Part shown: positions 1 to 7,992 of the stretch, in pieces
How the letters are laid out: each line of letters starts with the position of its first letter
Numbering within the stretch: the first letter of the stretch is position 1
NCBI GenBank assembly: GCA_900550645.1
Contig: URTA01000011.1
Location: forward strand, 1 to 52,726
Origin: an uncultured Porphyromonadaceae bacterium
Lineage (GTDB): Bacteria; Bacteroidota; Bacteroidia; Bacteroidales; Muribaculaceae
DNA: 52,726 nt
Direction: 5' to 3'
Position numbers and translations under genes: made by a program
The notes under the pieces: model-generated
The model's input: the letters and a program-made list of their open reading frames with translations, nothing else
Told to the model about the DNA's origin: nothing
Databases searched by the model: none

Positions 1-99
1 ATCGCTTTTCCTCCTTGGTTGTGCTTTTTTCGTCCAACTTTTGGGGTGCAGTTCAGCCGTGTCCGCTCGAATCTTATTGTAATTCAGTGATATAAACAC

Positions 100-246
100 T
101 GTGTGAGACGCTGCCGAATAGACATTCCGATGCAGCATCTCCTCGCCATGCGCCGTCTCGCAACACTTGTCGTCAAGGTACTCGCCCCGGACAAATCCTC
201 ATCGTCTACATTTTCCGCATCAACTACCTGGAATTTTTTCCTTTGA
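100..246 (+). pseudogene. Decayed relic of the phage gene at 38087-38329
   Basis: This stretch aligns base by base, with gaps, to the 3' part of the intact 80-codon gene at 38087-38329. Shared landmarks are an ATAGACAT near 117-124, TCAAGGT near 173-179, and a nearly identical 3' end in which IFRIN-LE is encoded in both. A one-base loss near 187 shifts the frame between the KVLA-like and GQI-like parts, and about nine bases are missing after GQI. No intact start remains. It is a dead fragment of a related element left in the flanking DNA. The similarity was found by eye, not by a program. Confidence 0.6.
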
Positions 247-297
247 GAATAGTCTATGTCTCCGAGAAAATGATTAACTTTGAAGAAAAATTTCCAC

Positions 298-1107
298 ATG
301 ACATCCGACAATAGGTATAAGGGACGAGTTAAACGTGTAACTATAAAGGAAACTTTTGATGGTCACACTCAATTATCATATCGTCTTTATGATAAATCGG
401 GAAAGCTTTGTGAGTATATTGATGAGTTGGGTTCAAAGAATAAGTTCGAATATAATTCTCAAAATCAGTGTATTCGCACAACCTGCTATATGGGAGATAG
501 TGTTTTTAGTGTATGGGAGTATACGTTTAATAGCAAGGGTAATCTCATTCAGGCTACTCATACTTGTGATGGAGAATTGAGTATGAAAAAAGAATTTGAG
601 TATAATCGAAAAGGTGAGAAAATTAAAGAAATTATTTTCAACTTTAAGGTTCAAGCACTTGATGAGAATGATAATTGGGTACAAGGTTCTAAAGAGATTC
701 GTAACTATGAGTATGATTCTCATGGAAACGAGATTAGACAATATGGTACTAGAGGCGAATACCGTACCAAAATTCGTTATTCTGATAATGGTCTGATTGA
801 TTGGGAGGAAAATTTCGTGGATGGTGAACTTCACTCCGAAACTTTTTATTATTACGATAATAATGGAAGATTGACACGCGAAGAGACAACACAATATCAA
901 TATGGTGGGGGAGTATTTAGTAGAGATTATTCGTATGATTTTGAAGGCAATTGTGTCCTTGAAGATTATACAAATCGCGATAATGGTGGGTACTCTGTGA
1001 AACGTATTTTTGATTTCTATGGTAATTGTATCGGGGAACGCGTTTATCACAAAGGGATAAGTACCTATTATAGAGAGACTCTTTCTCAAATAGAGTATTA
1101 CGACTAG
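298..1107 (+). CDS. YD-repeat (RHS-like) hypothetical protein
   Basis: The protein is about 269 residues and AT-rich, unlike the GC-rich genes around it. It is built of loose tandem repeats of roughly 20-25 residues with the pattern Y-D/N-x-x-G-N/K followed by aromatic strands (for example YDKSGKL, YNSQNQC, YDSHGNE, YDFEGNC, FDFYGNC), typical of YD/RHS beta-repeat folds. There is no signal peptide and no toxin domain. An alternative TTG start at 280 adds six residues; the ATG at 298 is preferred. It lies directly behind the relic of a phage gene, the same position that holds another AT-rich gene behind the intact copy (38395), so it may be phage cargo left behind. It could also be the 3' fragment of a longer RHS protein. 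Function unknown. Confidence 0.6.
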   Translation: MTSDNRYKGRVKRVTIKETFDGHTQLSYRLYDKSGKLCEYIDELGSKNKFEYNSQNQCIRTTCYMGDSVFSVWEYTFNSKGNLIQATHTCDGELSMKKEFEYNRKGEKIKEIIFNFKVQALDENDNWVQGSKEIRNYEYDSHGNEIRQYGTRGEYRTKIRYSDNGLIDWEENFVDGELHSETFYYYDNNGRLTREETTQYQYGGGVFSRDYSYDFEGNCVLEDYTNRDNGGYSVKRIFDFYGNCIGERVYHKGISTYYRETLSQIEYYD

Positions 1108-1219
1108 CCGCATCTTTTTCAACGCGCAGACCTGCTCCTAACACTCGCGAATACGGTAAGATAATGGGGCTATTTTGTCCTGTGCCGCAGGGGTGAGGTG
1201 TGCTTATGGGGGGGAGCGG

Positions 1220-1606
1220 TCAGAGGGCAGTGACGGCGAATACGTTCCAGCTGCCGTCAGTGGCGTTGCGGGCTATGTAGCCTTTGACGGTCATGTTGCG
1301 AAGCTGCTTTTTAACCGCCGAAGGCGCGATGCCGGCTTTCTCGGCAAGATGCCCTATGGTGATGTCGGGGTCAGCGTGCATGGCGGCGAGCAGCACCGGC
1401 GATGATGGGCTGCGGAAGGCGATTTTCATGCCGTCATACCACCATGCGTCGGGCGATGTCTCGCGCACGAAATCGATTGCGTATTTCAGTTCCTCGGCAA
1501 CCATCCCCTTGAAGTACCTCATGAAGTGGCGTATCTGCTGCAGTGTTGCCGATGCTCCGGCTGACGGCGAAGTGCCGACTTCCACGTCCGTGTGGTGCAG
1601 TGCCAC
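1220..1606 (-). CDS. Winged-helix DNA-binding domain protein
   Basis: The protein is 128 residues. Its last 45 residues fit a winged helix-turn-helix: ITIGHLAEKAGI, then SAVKKQLRNM as recognition helix and a KGYIARNATDGSWNV wing. The N-terminal part is unrecognised. The annotated start is GTG at 1606; an internal ATG in the MRYFKGM segment near 1525 is a plausible alternative, which would leave about 100 residues. Such C-terminal wings occur in small regulators and at the end of divergent AAA_4/RecG-like regulators, so this could be a truncated remnant of the latter. It points away from the acetyltransferase at 1736. Target unknown. Confidence 0.5.
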   Translation of the reverse strand: MALHHTDVEVGTSPSAGASATLQQIRHFMRYFKGMVAEELKYAIDFVRETSPDAWWYDGMKIAFRSPSSPVLLAAMHADPDITIGHLAEKAGIAPSAVKKQLRNMTVKGYIARNATDGSWNVFAVTAL

Positions 1607-1735
1607 GAGGTGTTATTGTGCAGCCGGTTGAGGCGGATTTGTCTGCGGAGGGGATATTGGTAGTCTTGTCGCAGTTTTGTATACATTGCCGCCGGGCTGC
1701 GGTTGTAATTTTGCAGCAGTAAAAGCATCACAGTT

Positions 1736-2269
1736 ATGGAAAAGAAGGATTTGCTGCCGGAGCGCGAGTATCTGGCTTGGAACGATGAGGGGGTCGCCGA
1801 GCGTATGCGCACCATGAAGCTCCTCGTGGAGTTCAACAACACGGGCGACAAGCGGATACTCGAGGAGGTGTTCCGCCGCAAAATGGACGATGTGACGATA
1901 TTCGCGCCGCTCCACTGCAACTACGGCGGCGAGTACGTGAAGTTCGGCAAGCGCGTGTTCATCAATTTCAACTGCACGTTCCAGCCCGCCGGGGGCGTGG
2001 AGATCGGCGATGACGTGTTCATTGGCTCTGACGTGCGATTTTACACCACCAACCATCCTCTCGACCCGGAGGAGCGTGTCGCCGGCAAGGCGACAGTGCG
2101 CCCCATAAAAGTCGGGTCAAAAGTATGGATAGGGGGAGGCACGACTGTCCTCCCCGGTGTGGAGATAGGCGACGGCTGCACCATAGGCGTGGGCAGCGTG
2201 GTGACACGCAGTATACCGCCGCGCAGCGTGGCAGTGGGCAATCCCTGCCGCGTCATCAAGACTGTCTGA
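1736..2269 (+). CDS. Sugar O-acetyltransferase (maltose/galactoside acetyltransferase-like)
   Basis: The protein is 177 residues, close to the usual 185-200 of the Maa/LacA family. It has an N-terminal helical cap (residues 1-55, LPEREYLAWNDE) followed by left-handed beta-helix hexapeptide repeats (VEIGDDVFIGSDV, IKVGSKVWIGGGTTVLPGV, IGDGCTIGVGSVV). FYTTNHPLDP carries the conserved TxxHP segment with the catalytic histidine, and the C-terminal VAVGNPCRVIK is the family signature. Family members transfer acetyl from acetyl-CoA to sugar hydroxyls in the cytoplasm as trimers. The ATG follows a run of A residues; no Shine-Dalgarno site is visible. It looks like an ordinary chromosomal gene. Confidence 0.9.
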   Translation: MEKKDLLPEREYLAWNDEGVAERMRTMKLLVEFNNTGDKRILEEVFRRKMDDVTIFAPLHCNYGGEYVKFGKRVFINFNCTFQPAGGVEIGDDVFIGSDVRFYTTNHPLDPEERVAGKATVRPIKVGSKVWIGGGTTVLPGVEIGDGCTIGVGSVVTRSIPPRSVAVGNPCRVIKTV

Positions 2270-2281
2270 CGGCCGGCGGTG

Positions 2282-2590
2282 TCAGCAGCGCGGTGCGTTC
2301 AGCTTGGTGACGACGACCTTGAACCGCTCGACGGCTCGCAGCGAATGGTTCTGGCGGGGACGCATGAGCAGCGCGTCCCCCTCGCTCATGCGCATAGACG
2401 CGTCCTCGAGCGTGAACTCGACCGTGCCGTCCACCACCTGCACCAGCACATCCGCGTCAGCGTAATGCGTCGGTATTTCCAGTCCCTTGTCAACGGCCAT
2501 CATCAGGACAGTGCCGCATTTGTTCTCGGCGATGATTTCCTTGGCGATAGCACCGTCGGCGTAAGCCACTTTGTCTTTGAGAGTAAACAT
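2282..2590 (-). CDS. Cupin domain protein
   Basis: The 102-residue protein is a single small beta-barrel cupin. Motif 1 is degenerate (THYADADVLVQVVDGTVEF) and motif 2 is the GDALLMRPRQNHSLRA segment. Small cupins of this type are common in Bacteroidales and often sense or bind a small ligand, but no substrate can be assigned. The start was placed at the ATG of MFTLKDKV because the 42 residues upstream in the open frame have no cupin character. It is convergent with the acetyltransferase at 1736, with 12 bases between the two stop codons. Confidence 0.8.
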   Translation of the reverse strand: MFTLKDKVAYADGAIAKEIIAENKCGTVLMMAVDKGLEIPTHYADADVLVQVVDGTVEFTLEDASMRMSEGDALLMRPRQNHSLRAVERFKVVVTKLNAPRC

Positions 2591-2720
2591 ATCGTGATTG
2601 AATTGATTTACAGAAACAACGCCCCCACAGCCCGAAGGTTCATCCACCAGCGCCCCAGCCACATCAGAGCTCTCCGAGTACTCTGAGATCTTCTGACACT
2701 TGAAAAATCCGCCCAAAACC

Positions 2721-2751
2721 TTTGCAGGTCAGCAAGTTTTGTGTAACTTTG
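2721..2751 (+). promoter_or_regulatory. Consensus Bacteroidota promoter for the ATPase gene
   Basis: TTTG at 2721-2724, 19 bases, then TAACTTTG at 2744-2751. This matches the -33/-7 consensus of the major Bacteroidota sigma factor and supports the ATG at 2806 rather than the open-frame start upstream. Confidence 0.65.
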
Positions 2752-2805
2752 CAGAACCGCAACCGTGGTTTCCGCAACGGCGGTTGCTATTTCAAGCTGC
2801 GTAAC

Positions 2806-4125
2806 ATGAGATTTTTCGATAGAAAAGAGGAGATCGCCACCCTGCGGAACATCCGCGAGAAGGCTCGTGTCAATGCCCAGTTCACGGTATTGGCAGGACG
2901 GCGGCGCATCGGCAAAACGTCGCTCGTCCTTCATGCGTATTCCGATGAGCCGATAGTGTATTTCTTCGTCGGGCGAAAGGCCGAGAACCTGCTATGCGAC
3001 GAGTTTCGGCAGGAGGTCGAGGCAAAGCTCGGTGTGCAACTCGGCGGTGTCCCGAAAAATTTTGCAGAGCTGTTCAGCTATCTTATGAACCTGTCGGCAG
3101 AGCGCAGCTTCACGCTGTTCATCGACGAGTTCCAGAATTTCGCGAGGGTCAATCCTTCCGTGTTCAGCGATATGCAGCGGATATGGGACTTGAACCATGA
3201 TGCCTCGCTGATTAACCTGATCGTCTGCGGCTCGATGTATTCAATGATGACGAGCATATTCCGCGACAGGAAAGAGCCTCTATACAACCGTCAGAACCGG
3301 TTTATGACCATACGAGCGTTCCGTCCGTCTGTGCTGAAGGAGATACTTGCCGAATACAGCCATGGCCATACCAACGAGGACTTGCTCGCCCTGTATTCGG
3401 TCACCGGCGGTGTCGCCAAATATGTGCAGCTGCTTGTTGACGACGGTGCATTGACCGCAGACGCAATAATAGATGCCGTGGTCAGCCCCGACTCTATATT
3501 CATCAGCGAGGGGAGGTCGGTGCTTGTCGAGGAGTTCGGCAAGCACTATGACACCTACTTCTCGATACTGTCAGCAATAGCGTCCGGCAAGACGCGCCGC
3601 AACGAGATAGAGTCCGTCATCGGCCGTCAGGTAGGGGGACACCTGTCGCGCCTCGAAGACGACTACGGCATCATTGCCCGCGAGATGCCCGTTTACGCCA
3701 AGCCGTTGTCGAAAAATGCAGTTTACACCATACGCGACAATTTCTTCACCTTCTGGTTCCGCTTCATCTTCAAATACGCTCATATCCTCGAAATCGGCGG
3801 CTACAGCCAGCTGCGCCAGATAATCGAGCGCGACTACGCCACATTCTCAGGACTGATGCTTGAACGTTATTTCAGGGCGAAAGCCGCCGAGCAGCAGACG
3901 TTTACGCGCATCGGGCGATGGTGGGACCGCAAAGGCGAAAACGAAATCGACATAGTTGCAGAAAACGAGATAGACCGCACGTTGCTGGTTTGCGAAGTCA
4001 AACGCCGCCGGCAGAACATCAACATGAAAACGCTCGAGGCGAAAGCCTCGCGTATGCTCGACACGCAGCCCCAGCTGCGCGGCTACGCCCTCACCTGCCG
4101 CCCCCTCTCCCTCGCCGACATGTAA
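2806..4125 (+). CDS. AAA ATPase with C-terminal DUF234 domain
   Basis: The protein is 439 residues. The N-terminal ATPase_2 domain opens with MRFFDRKEEI, has Walker A AGRRRIGKTSL and Walker B FTLFIDEFQN, followed by LIVCGS and NRFMTIR segments. The C-terminal half (from about residue 250) is a winged helix followed by DUF234, whose end GRWWDRKGENEIDIVAEN...VCEVK resembles a PD-(D/E)xK nuclease fold (D, then E-x-K). This architecture is widespread in Bacteroidales and archaea; its role is not established. The start was chosen at the ATG after the promoter at 2721-2751. Confidence 0.9.
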   Translation: MRFFDRKEEIATLRNIREKARVNAQFTVLAGRRRIGKTSLVLHAYSDEPIVYFFVGRKAENLLCDEFRQEVEAKLGVQLGGVPKNFAELFSYLMNLSAERSFTLFIDEFQNFARVNPSVFSDMQRIWDLNHDASLINLIVCGSMYSMMTSIFRDRKEPLYNRQNRFMTIRAFRPSVLKEILAEYSHGHTNEDLLALYSVTGGVAKYVQLLVDDGALTADAIIDAVVSPDSIFISEGRSVLVEEFGKHYDTYFSILSAIASGKTRRNEIESVIGRQVGGHLSRLEDDYGIIAREMPVYAKPLSKNAVYTIRDNFFTFWFRFIFKYAHILEIGGYSQLRQIIERDYATFSGLMLERYFRAKAAEQQTFTRIGRWWDRKGENEIDIVAENEIDRTLLVCEVKRRRQNINMKTLEAKASRMLDTQPQLRGYALTCRPLSLADM

Positions 4126-4244
4126 CCCCATTAAAATATTAGTCTGTCACAGAGATTTGCACCTTTACATGCAATTCTGGCTTGTCACTAAATGAATAGT
4201 CTGAAGGAAAAAGATGGGCAGTTAGTTGAGTTCTTCGATGGCAC

Positions 4245-4955
4245 TTACTTTTGTGAGACAATGACATTCATCAAGGCAATAATTTCATTGGTTAGACTTC
4301 CATTGTCTCCAGTTTCTATGCGTATAATTGGAGTGGATATGCTGTTCAGATTGATTAGTACAGTGTAATTGTGAATGACTCGATCGCTGCCTTGTTGGAA
4401 TTCTGTGGTCTTTTTCCCTGTTGTTCCTCCGATAATCGCACCTGCTGGCCCTGCAATAGCATCGCCAATTACAGCTCTTCCTATGCTGCTGCCTAATTTT
4501 GATTTGGTGACAGCTGTGACTGTCCCTTTTATTGTGGTTGGGCTGTCTATGAATGTGCAGCTGATTATGTCGCGGAATGGGTATATTTTGCCTTTTATAA
4601 AGACTTCCTTTTTATCCTCATGTACGAATATTACCCCATTGATGTCGTTTCGATCAATGATGATTACTTTGTCTGGAGAGCCATGCTCAGAATAATATTG
4701 TTCTGTAAAGTCCGAAAACACCTTTGATTTTTCCGCATCTTGTTGTTTGCGGTGTTCGGCTTCCGCTTTTGCTCGTTTTTTGCGGTCATTTTCTTTTTGT
4801 ATTTCTCGTATGGCAGTTATGACAAAGACTGATATAAAACTGATGATTATCACCCATACCCAACCTGAAAGGCTGCCATTTTTTTCCACTGAACCTGCAC
4901 CGATAAAAGCGAATAAGAACAATGTTATGAATGAAAGGATTAGTTTGAGATTCAT
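4245..4955 (-). CDS. Two-TM membrane protein of unknown function
   Basis: The protein is 236 residues. Two hydrophobic helices near residues 4-20 and 31-49 form an N-terminal hairpin, followed by a highly charged helix (about 50-80, rich in K, R, E, Q) that is probably a coiled coil, and then a soluble domain. Residues about 169-187 form a Gly/Ala-rich stretch (DAIAGPAGAIIGG), a feature of membrane-active or oligomerising segments. It is the third gene of a leftward operon: its ATG overlaps the stop of the gene at 4952 by four bases. It is AT-rich. I do not recognise a named family. Confidence 0.75.
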   Translation of the reverse strand: MNLKLILSFITLFLFAFIGAGSVEKNGSLSGWVWVIIISFISVFVITAIREIQKENDRKKRAKAEAEHRKQQDAEKSKVFSDFTEQYYSEHGSPDKVIIIDRNDINGVIFVHEDKKEVFIKGKIYPFRDIISCTFIDSPTTIKGTVTAVTKSKLGSSIGRAVIGDAIAGPAGAIIGGTTGKKTTEFQQGSDRVIHNYTVLINLNSISTPIIRIETGDNGSLTNEIIALMNVIVSQK

Positions 4956-5392
4956 TTGTTATTGTGATTTAATATGATGAACAGAATAATTGCAAGGATA
5001 TATGACAATATGTCCAATAAATCGAATGTACCGGGCAATAAATTAAACAACTGGAAAAATTCCGATAGAACAGCCCCAGTCGGCAAAGACCAAAGGAAAA
5101 CTCGCATTATCTGAGTATTTTGGTTGCTCCAGATAGCTTTGATTGCGTACATATAGGAGAATAGCCATAAGGCGGCTGGTAAGTTGAATTTAACCCAGTA
5201 ATATAGAGAAGTATTACTATATAATCCTCGCAAAGAAGAAACCTCTTGATTTAGACCAAAATCAGAGAACCAATCAAACATTAAAAGGGAATCAGAACGG
5301 AATATCACGTAAAGCATCCCGCCAATGAAAAGAGAAGAGGCGGAAATCATAATCATTAGAAGATTATTGTGCTTTGCGAGTAGTATTTTCAT
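4952..5392 (-). CDS. Multi-pass membrane protein, unknown
   Basis: The 146-residue protein has four predicted membrane helices (around residues 10-30, 67-85, 93-112 and 120-142) and short loops. The start was set at the ATG at 5392 because it overlaps the upstream lipoprotein gene by four bases (ATGA), as this gene also does with the gene at 4245. The tight overlaps argue for one translationally coupled operon. No catalytic motif is visible. Confidence 0.75.
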   Translation of the reverse strand: MKILLAKHNNLLMIMISASSLFIGGMLYVIFRSDSLLMFDWFSDFGLNQEVSSLRGLYSNTSLYYWVKFNLPAALWLFSYMYAIKAIWSNQNTQIMRVFLWSLPTGAVLSEFFQLFNLLPGTFDLLDILSYILAIILFIILNHNNK

Positions 5393-5556
5393 TCGTTGTA
5401 ATCGCCTGGAATAATCATGGATTTCAGTCTCACGTTCCCTCCGTCCTTGAGAGGGTCGTCGTCGCTGCATGAACTGAGCGTGCAGCAGAGCACAACTGTC
5501 ATGATAGACAGCGCAAATTGAAGTCGGTAGCGTACTTTACGCAGGTTGTTGCACAT
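5389..5556 (-). CDS. Small lipoprotein, first gene of membrane operon
   Basis: The 55-residue protein starts with basic residues, a hydrophobic stretch (FALSIMTVVLCC) and a lipobox ending LSSC followed by S-D-D-D. The acidic residues after the cysteine resemble the export signal of surface-exposed Bacteroidota lipoproteins. After cleavage only about 25 residues remain, so it is either a tiny lipoprotein or a truncated one. It overlaps the membrane gene at 4952 by four bases. The longer open frame upstream has no signal-peptide character and is ignored. Confidence 0.6.
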   Translation of the reverse strand: MCNNLRKVRYRLQFALSIMTVVLCCTLSSCSDDDPLKDGGNVRLKSMIIPGDYNE

Positions 5557-5917
5557 AGGCGTATTCAAATTTGTAAGTCTGATTCCCCGAGAGACTTGGG
5601 TTATGGAAAAAGAAAAAGCGCAGGAATCTGTATCTGTTGCCAGTCCTACTACCTGAGGCTTCTCGCATTGCCTATCAAAGCCGGACGGCAACGCAGAAGC
5701 CCACGTTTATTTTCAATATCCAGACATCTGCCAATATCTGCAAGCAATTATCCTATTTGCCAATACATTATAGAATAATCGGTTTTGGTACTTGTTTGTT
5801 GTTGTAAGCGTTATTATCCGATTTTGGTGTTTTAATTGGTTCGTTTTTGGTTCTCGCATAGGTAACAAGCCGAATATTTTTCGTATCTTTGTACCCGAAA
5901 TCAAAGTCGAAACCGAT
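5557..5917. other. Gene-free interval at the left edge of the element; possible attachment region
   Basis: No gene was found in these 361 bases. TTTTGGT occurs three times in the same orientation (5783-5789, 5822-5828, 5845-5851) just in front of an integrase with four arm-binding-like repeats. These could be arm-type sites. The core site cannot be located because the right end of the element is not in the window. TATCTTTG at 5884-5891 is the likely -7 box of the integrase promoter, with no clear -33 box. Confidence 0.35.
5884..5891 (+). promoter_or_regulatory. Likely -7 box of the integrase promoter
   Basis: TATCTTTG fits TAnnTTTG and lies 27 bases before the ATG at 5918. The expected TTTG 19 to 21 bases upstream is missing, so the promoter may need an activator or be weak. 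It argues against the upstream open-frame start at 5792. Confidence 0.45.
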
Positions 5918-7960
5918 ATGGAAACCCTCCCTGACAAAAGGCAGAAATCGCCTGTGAAAATCCGCTTCAAGCAGCTCGCTGACGGATGCAAGTCGATCTA
6001 CCTTGACACCTACCTCAACGGCAAGCGCAAGTACGAGTTCCTCAAGCTCTATATCCACCCCGAAGCTGACAGTGAAGCGCAGCTTGCCAACGCCGAGGCG
6101 ATGCGCATGGCCGAAGAGATGCGCAGCGAAAGGCTGTCGCAGCTCGGAATTGAAGAAGCCGCCTCACAGGCAGATACCCAAGAACGCGAAGACACTACCG
6201 AAGAGCAGACCGCGAAAGCCAGAGTCCGCGCCAAGCGCACCTCGCGTGAGCCTGTGACAATCCGGGCGAAAGACCTAAAGGACGGCCGCCAATCGCTGTA
6301 CCTCGACATCTATTTCCGTGGCGAAAGGAAGTACGAGTTCCTCAAGCTGTACACCGTACCCGGCGAGGATGCCGCCAATGCCGAGGCAATGGCGCGTGCC
6401 AACGCCGTCAGAGAGCAGCGCATGGCTGAAATCGCGCACACGCAGGAGGAGTCTGCCGAAAGCCAGGATGAAGCCACTGCCAAGAAGAAATCAAAATGGA
6501 AATCCAGAGTAACACTCACATGGCGCATGCTCCGCAACGGCGACAAATCATACTACCTCCATATCCGCTATGGGGAAGCCGGAGAGAACCGGTGCTGCGA
6601 GCCGCTGTTCCTCTATGTACCTGCCGATGCCACCGAAGCCGAGGTGAAACGCGCCAAGGCGAAAGCCAAGGCGGTGAAGCGAGAGCGCGAGGAAGAGCTT
6701 CGCAACGGCACTTACATACCGCGTCCAAGCGCGAGAGAGCCGAAAGATGTGTTTGGCGACACCGACCACTACAAGGAGTTCAAAGCACGCCGCAAGGCGG
6801 AGACCGAAATCGCCGCCGTGACCGCCGAGCTGAAACGCAACAGCAAGTCCAAAGAGCCTGTGAGGATCCGCTTCAAGCAGCTCGCCAACGGAAGCCGCTC
6901 CGTCTACCTCGCCATAAACGTCAACGGCAAGCGAACCTACGACTACCTCAAGCTCTACCTCATACCCGAAAAGGATGCGGCGGCACGCTTGCAGAACAAG
7001 CAGACCATGGAAGCGGCATACGCAATCAAGGCGCAACGCATAATACAGATTACAAACGGCATATCAGGCATAAAGAAAGACGAGAGAGCGAAGATGCGCC
7101 TCGTGGACTGGCTCAAAATATACAGCGACAGGCAGGTGAGCCGAGGCAAGCCCGGCGCCAAGCGTTGGGTGCGGACAATGATATTCGTGCTTGACGGCTA
7201 CGCCCCTGGGAAGGATGCCACCCTCGCAGAGATAGACAAGCAATGGCTCAACGACTTCATGCTGTACCTGATGAACGACTACACGACCTACAAAAACACG
7301 AAAATGTCCAAAGGCACTGTTGACAACTACCTGCGCTGCCTCAAAGCTGCGTTCAGGGCAGCCGTCGAGGAAGAAATACTTACGTCAAACCCCATGTACA
7401 GCCTTGACCGCTCACACCTCAAAGGGACTACGTACCATCGCGAGTTCCTGACCGTTGACGAGGTCAAGAGGCTCATTGAAACGCCTTGCCGCCGCCCCGA
7501 CATCAAGGGCGCGTTCCTTTTCTCATGCTTCTGCGGCCTGCGCATCAGCGACGTAAAGGGGCTGCAATGGAAGAACGTCATCAAGGACGGAGAGAAAATC
7601 CACATACAGATAACGCAGTACAAGACCAAGCGACCCCTATTTCTTCCGCTCAACAAGCAAGCCCTGCGCTGGATGCCGGAACGCGGCAACGCTGGGGACG
7701 AGGACTTCGTGTTCCCCCCATTGTCAAAGAACATGACCGTGCTCGACGTCTGGGCAAAGGATGCCGGGATTTCAAAGCACGTTACGTTCCACGTCAGCCG
7801 CCACACCTTTGCCACCATGGAACTGACCATGGGCGCGGATCTGTACACCACCAGCAAGCTCCTCGGACATACCGAAGTGAAGACGACGCAGATATACGCA
7901 AAAATAGTAAACAGCAAGAAAGAGGAAGCCGTGTCGCTGCTTGACTCGGCATTCGACTGA
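5918..7960 (+). CDS. Tyrosine recombinase (integrase) with four arm-binding-like repeats
   Basis: The protein is 680 residues, against about 380-450 for typical Bacteroidota phage integrases. The excess is N-terminal. A module of about 37 residues (V-x-I-R-x-K-x-L-x-x-G-x-x-S-x-Y-L...KYEFLKLY) appears at about residues 12-48, 112-148, 197-236 and 313-350, with charged helical linkers between. These resemble the beta-sheet arm-DNA-binding domain normally present once. A core-binding SAM-like domain (about 395-500) and the catalytic domain follow, with R542 (CGLRIS), a TKR lysine segment, H625 and R628 (HVSRHTF), H651 (LLGHTE) and nucleophile Y660 (QIYAKI). All catalytic residues are present, so it should be active in integration and excision. 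Start at the ATG after TATCTTTG. Confidence 0.95.
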   Translation: METLPDKRQKSPVKIRFKQLADGCKSIYLDTYLNGKRKYEFLKLYIHPEADSEAQLANAEAMRMAEEMRSERLSQLGIEEAASQADTQEREDTTEEQTAKARVRAKRTSREPVTIRAKDLKDGRQSLYLDIYFRGERKYEFLKLYTVPGEDAANAEAMARANAVREQRMAEIAHTQEESAESQDEATAKKKSKWKSRVTLTWRMLRNGDKSYYLHIRYGEAGENRCCEPLFLYVPADATEAEVKRAKAKAKAVKREREEELRNGTYIPRPSAREPKDVFGDTDHYKEFKARRKAETEIAAVTAELKRNSKSKEPVRIRFKQLANGSRSVYLAINVNGKRTYDYLKLYLIPEKDAAARLQNKQTMEAAYAIKAQRIIQITNGISGIKKDERAKMRLVDWLKIYSDRQVSRGKPGAKRWVRTMIFVLDGYAPGKDATLAEIDKQWLNDFMLYLMNDYTTYKNTKMSKGTVDNYLRCLKAAFRAAVEEEILTSNPMYSLDRSHLKGTTYHREFLTVDEVKRLIETPCRRPDIKGAFLFSCFCGLRISDVKGLQWKNVIKDGEKIHIQITQYKTKRPLFLPLNKQALRWMPERGNAGDEDFVFPPLSKNMTVLDVWAKDAGISKHVTFHVSRHTFATMELTMGADLYTTSKLLGHTEVKTTQIYAKIVNSKKEEAVSLLDSAFD

Positions 7961-7992
7961 ATAACACTAACAAATTAAAACACTGAACATGG

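Noticed and set aside
84..311. Leftward 75-codon frame at the window start
   Set aside because: It is the reverse of the decayed phage gene relic and has no features of its own.
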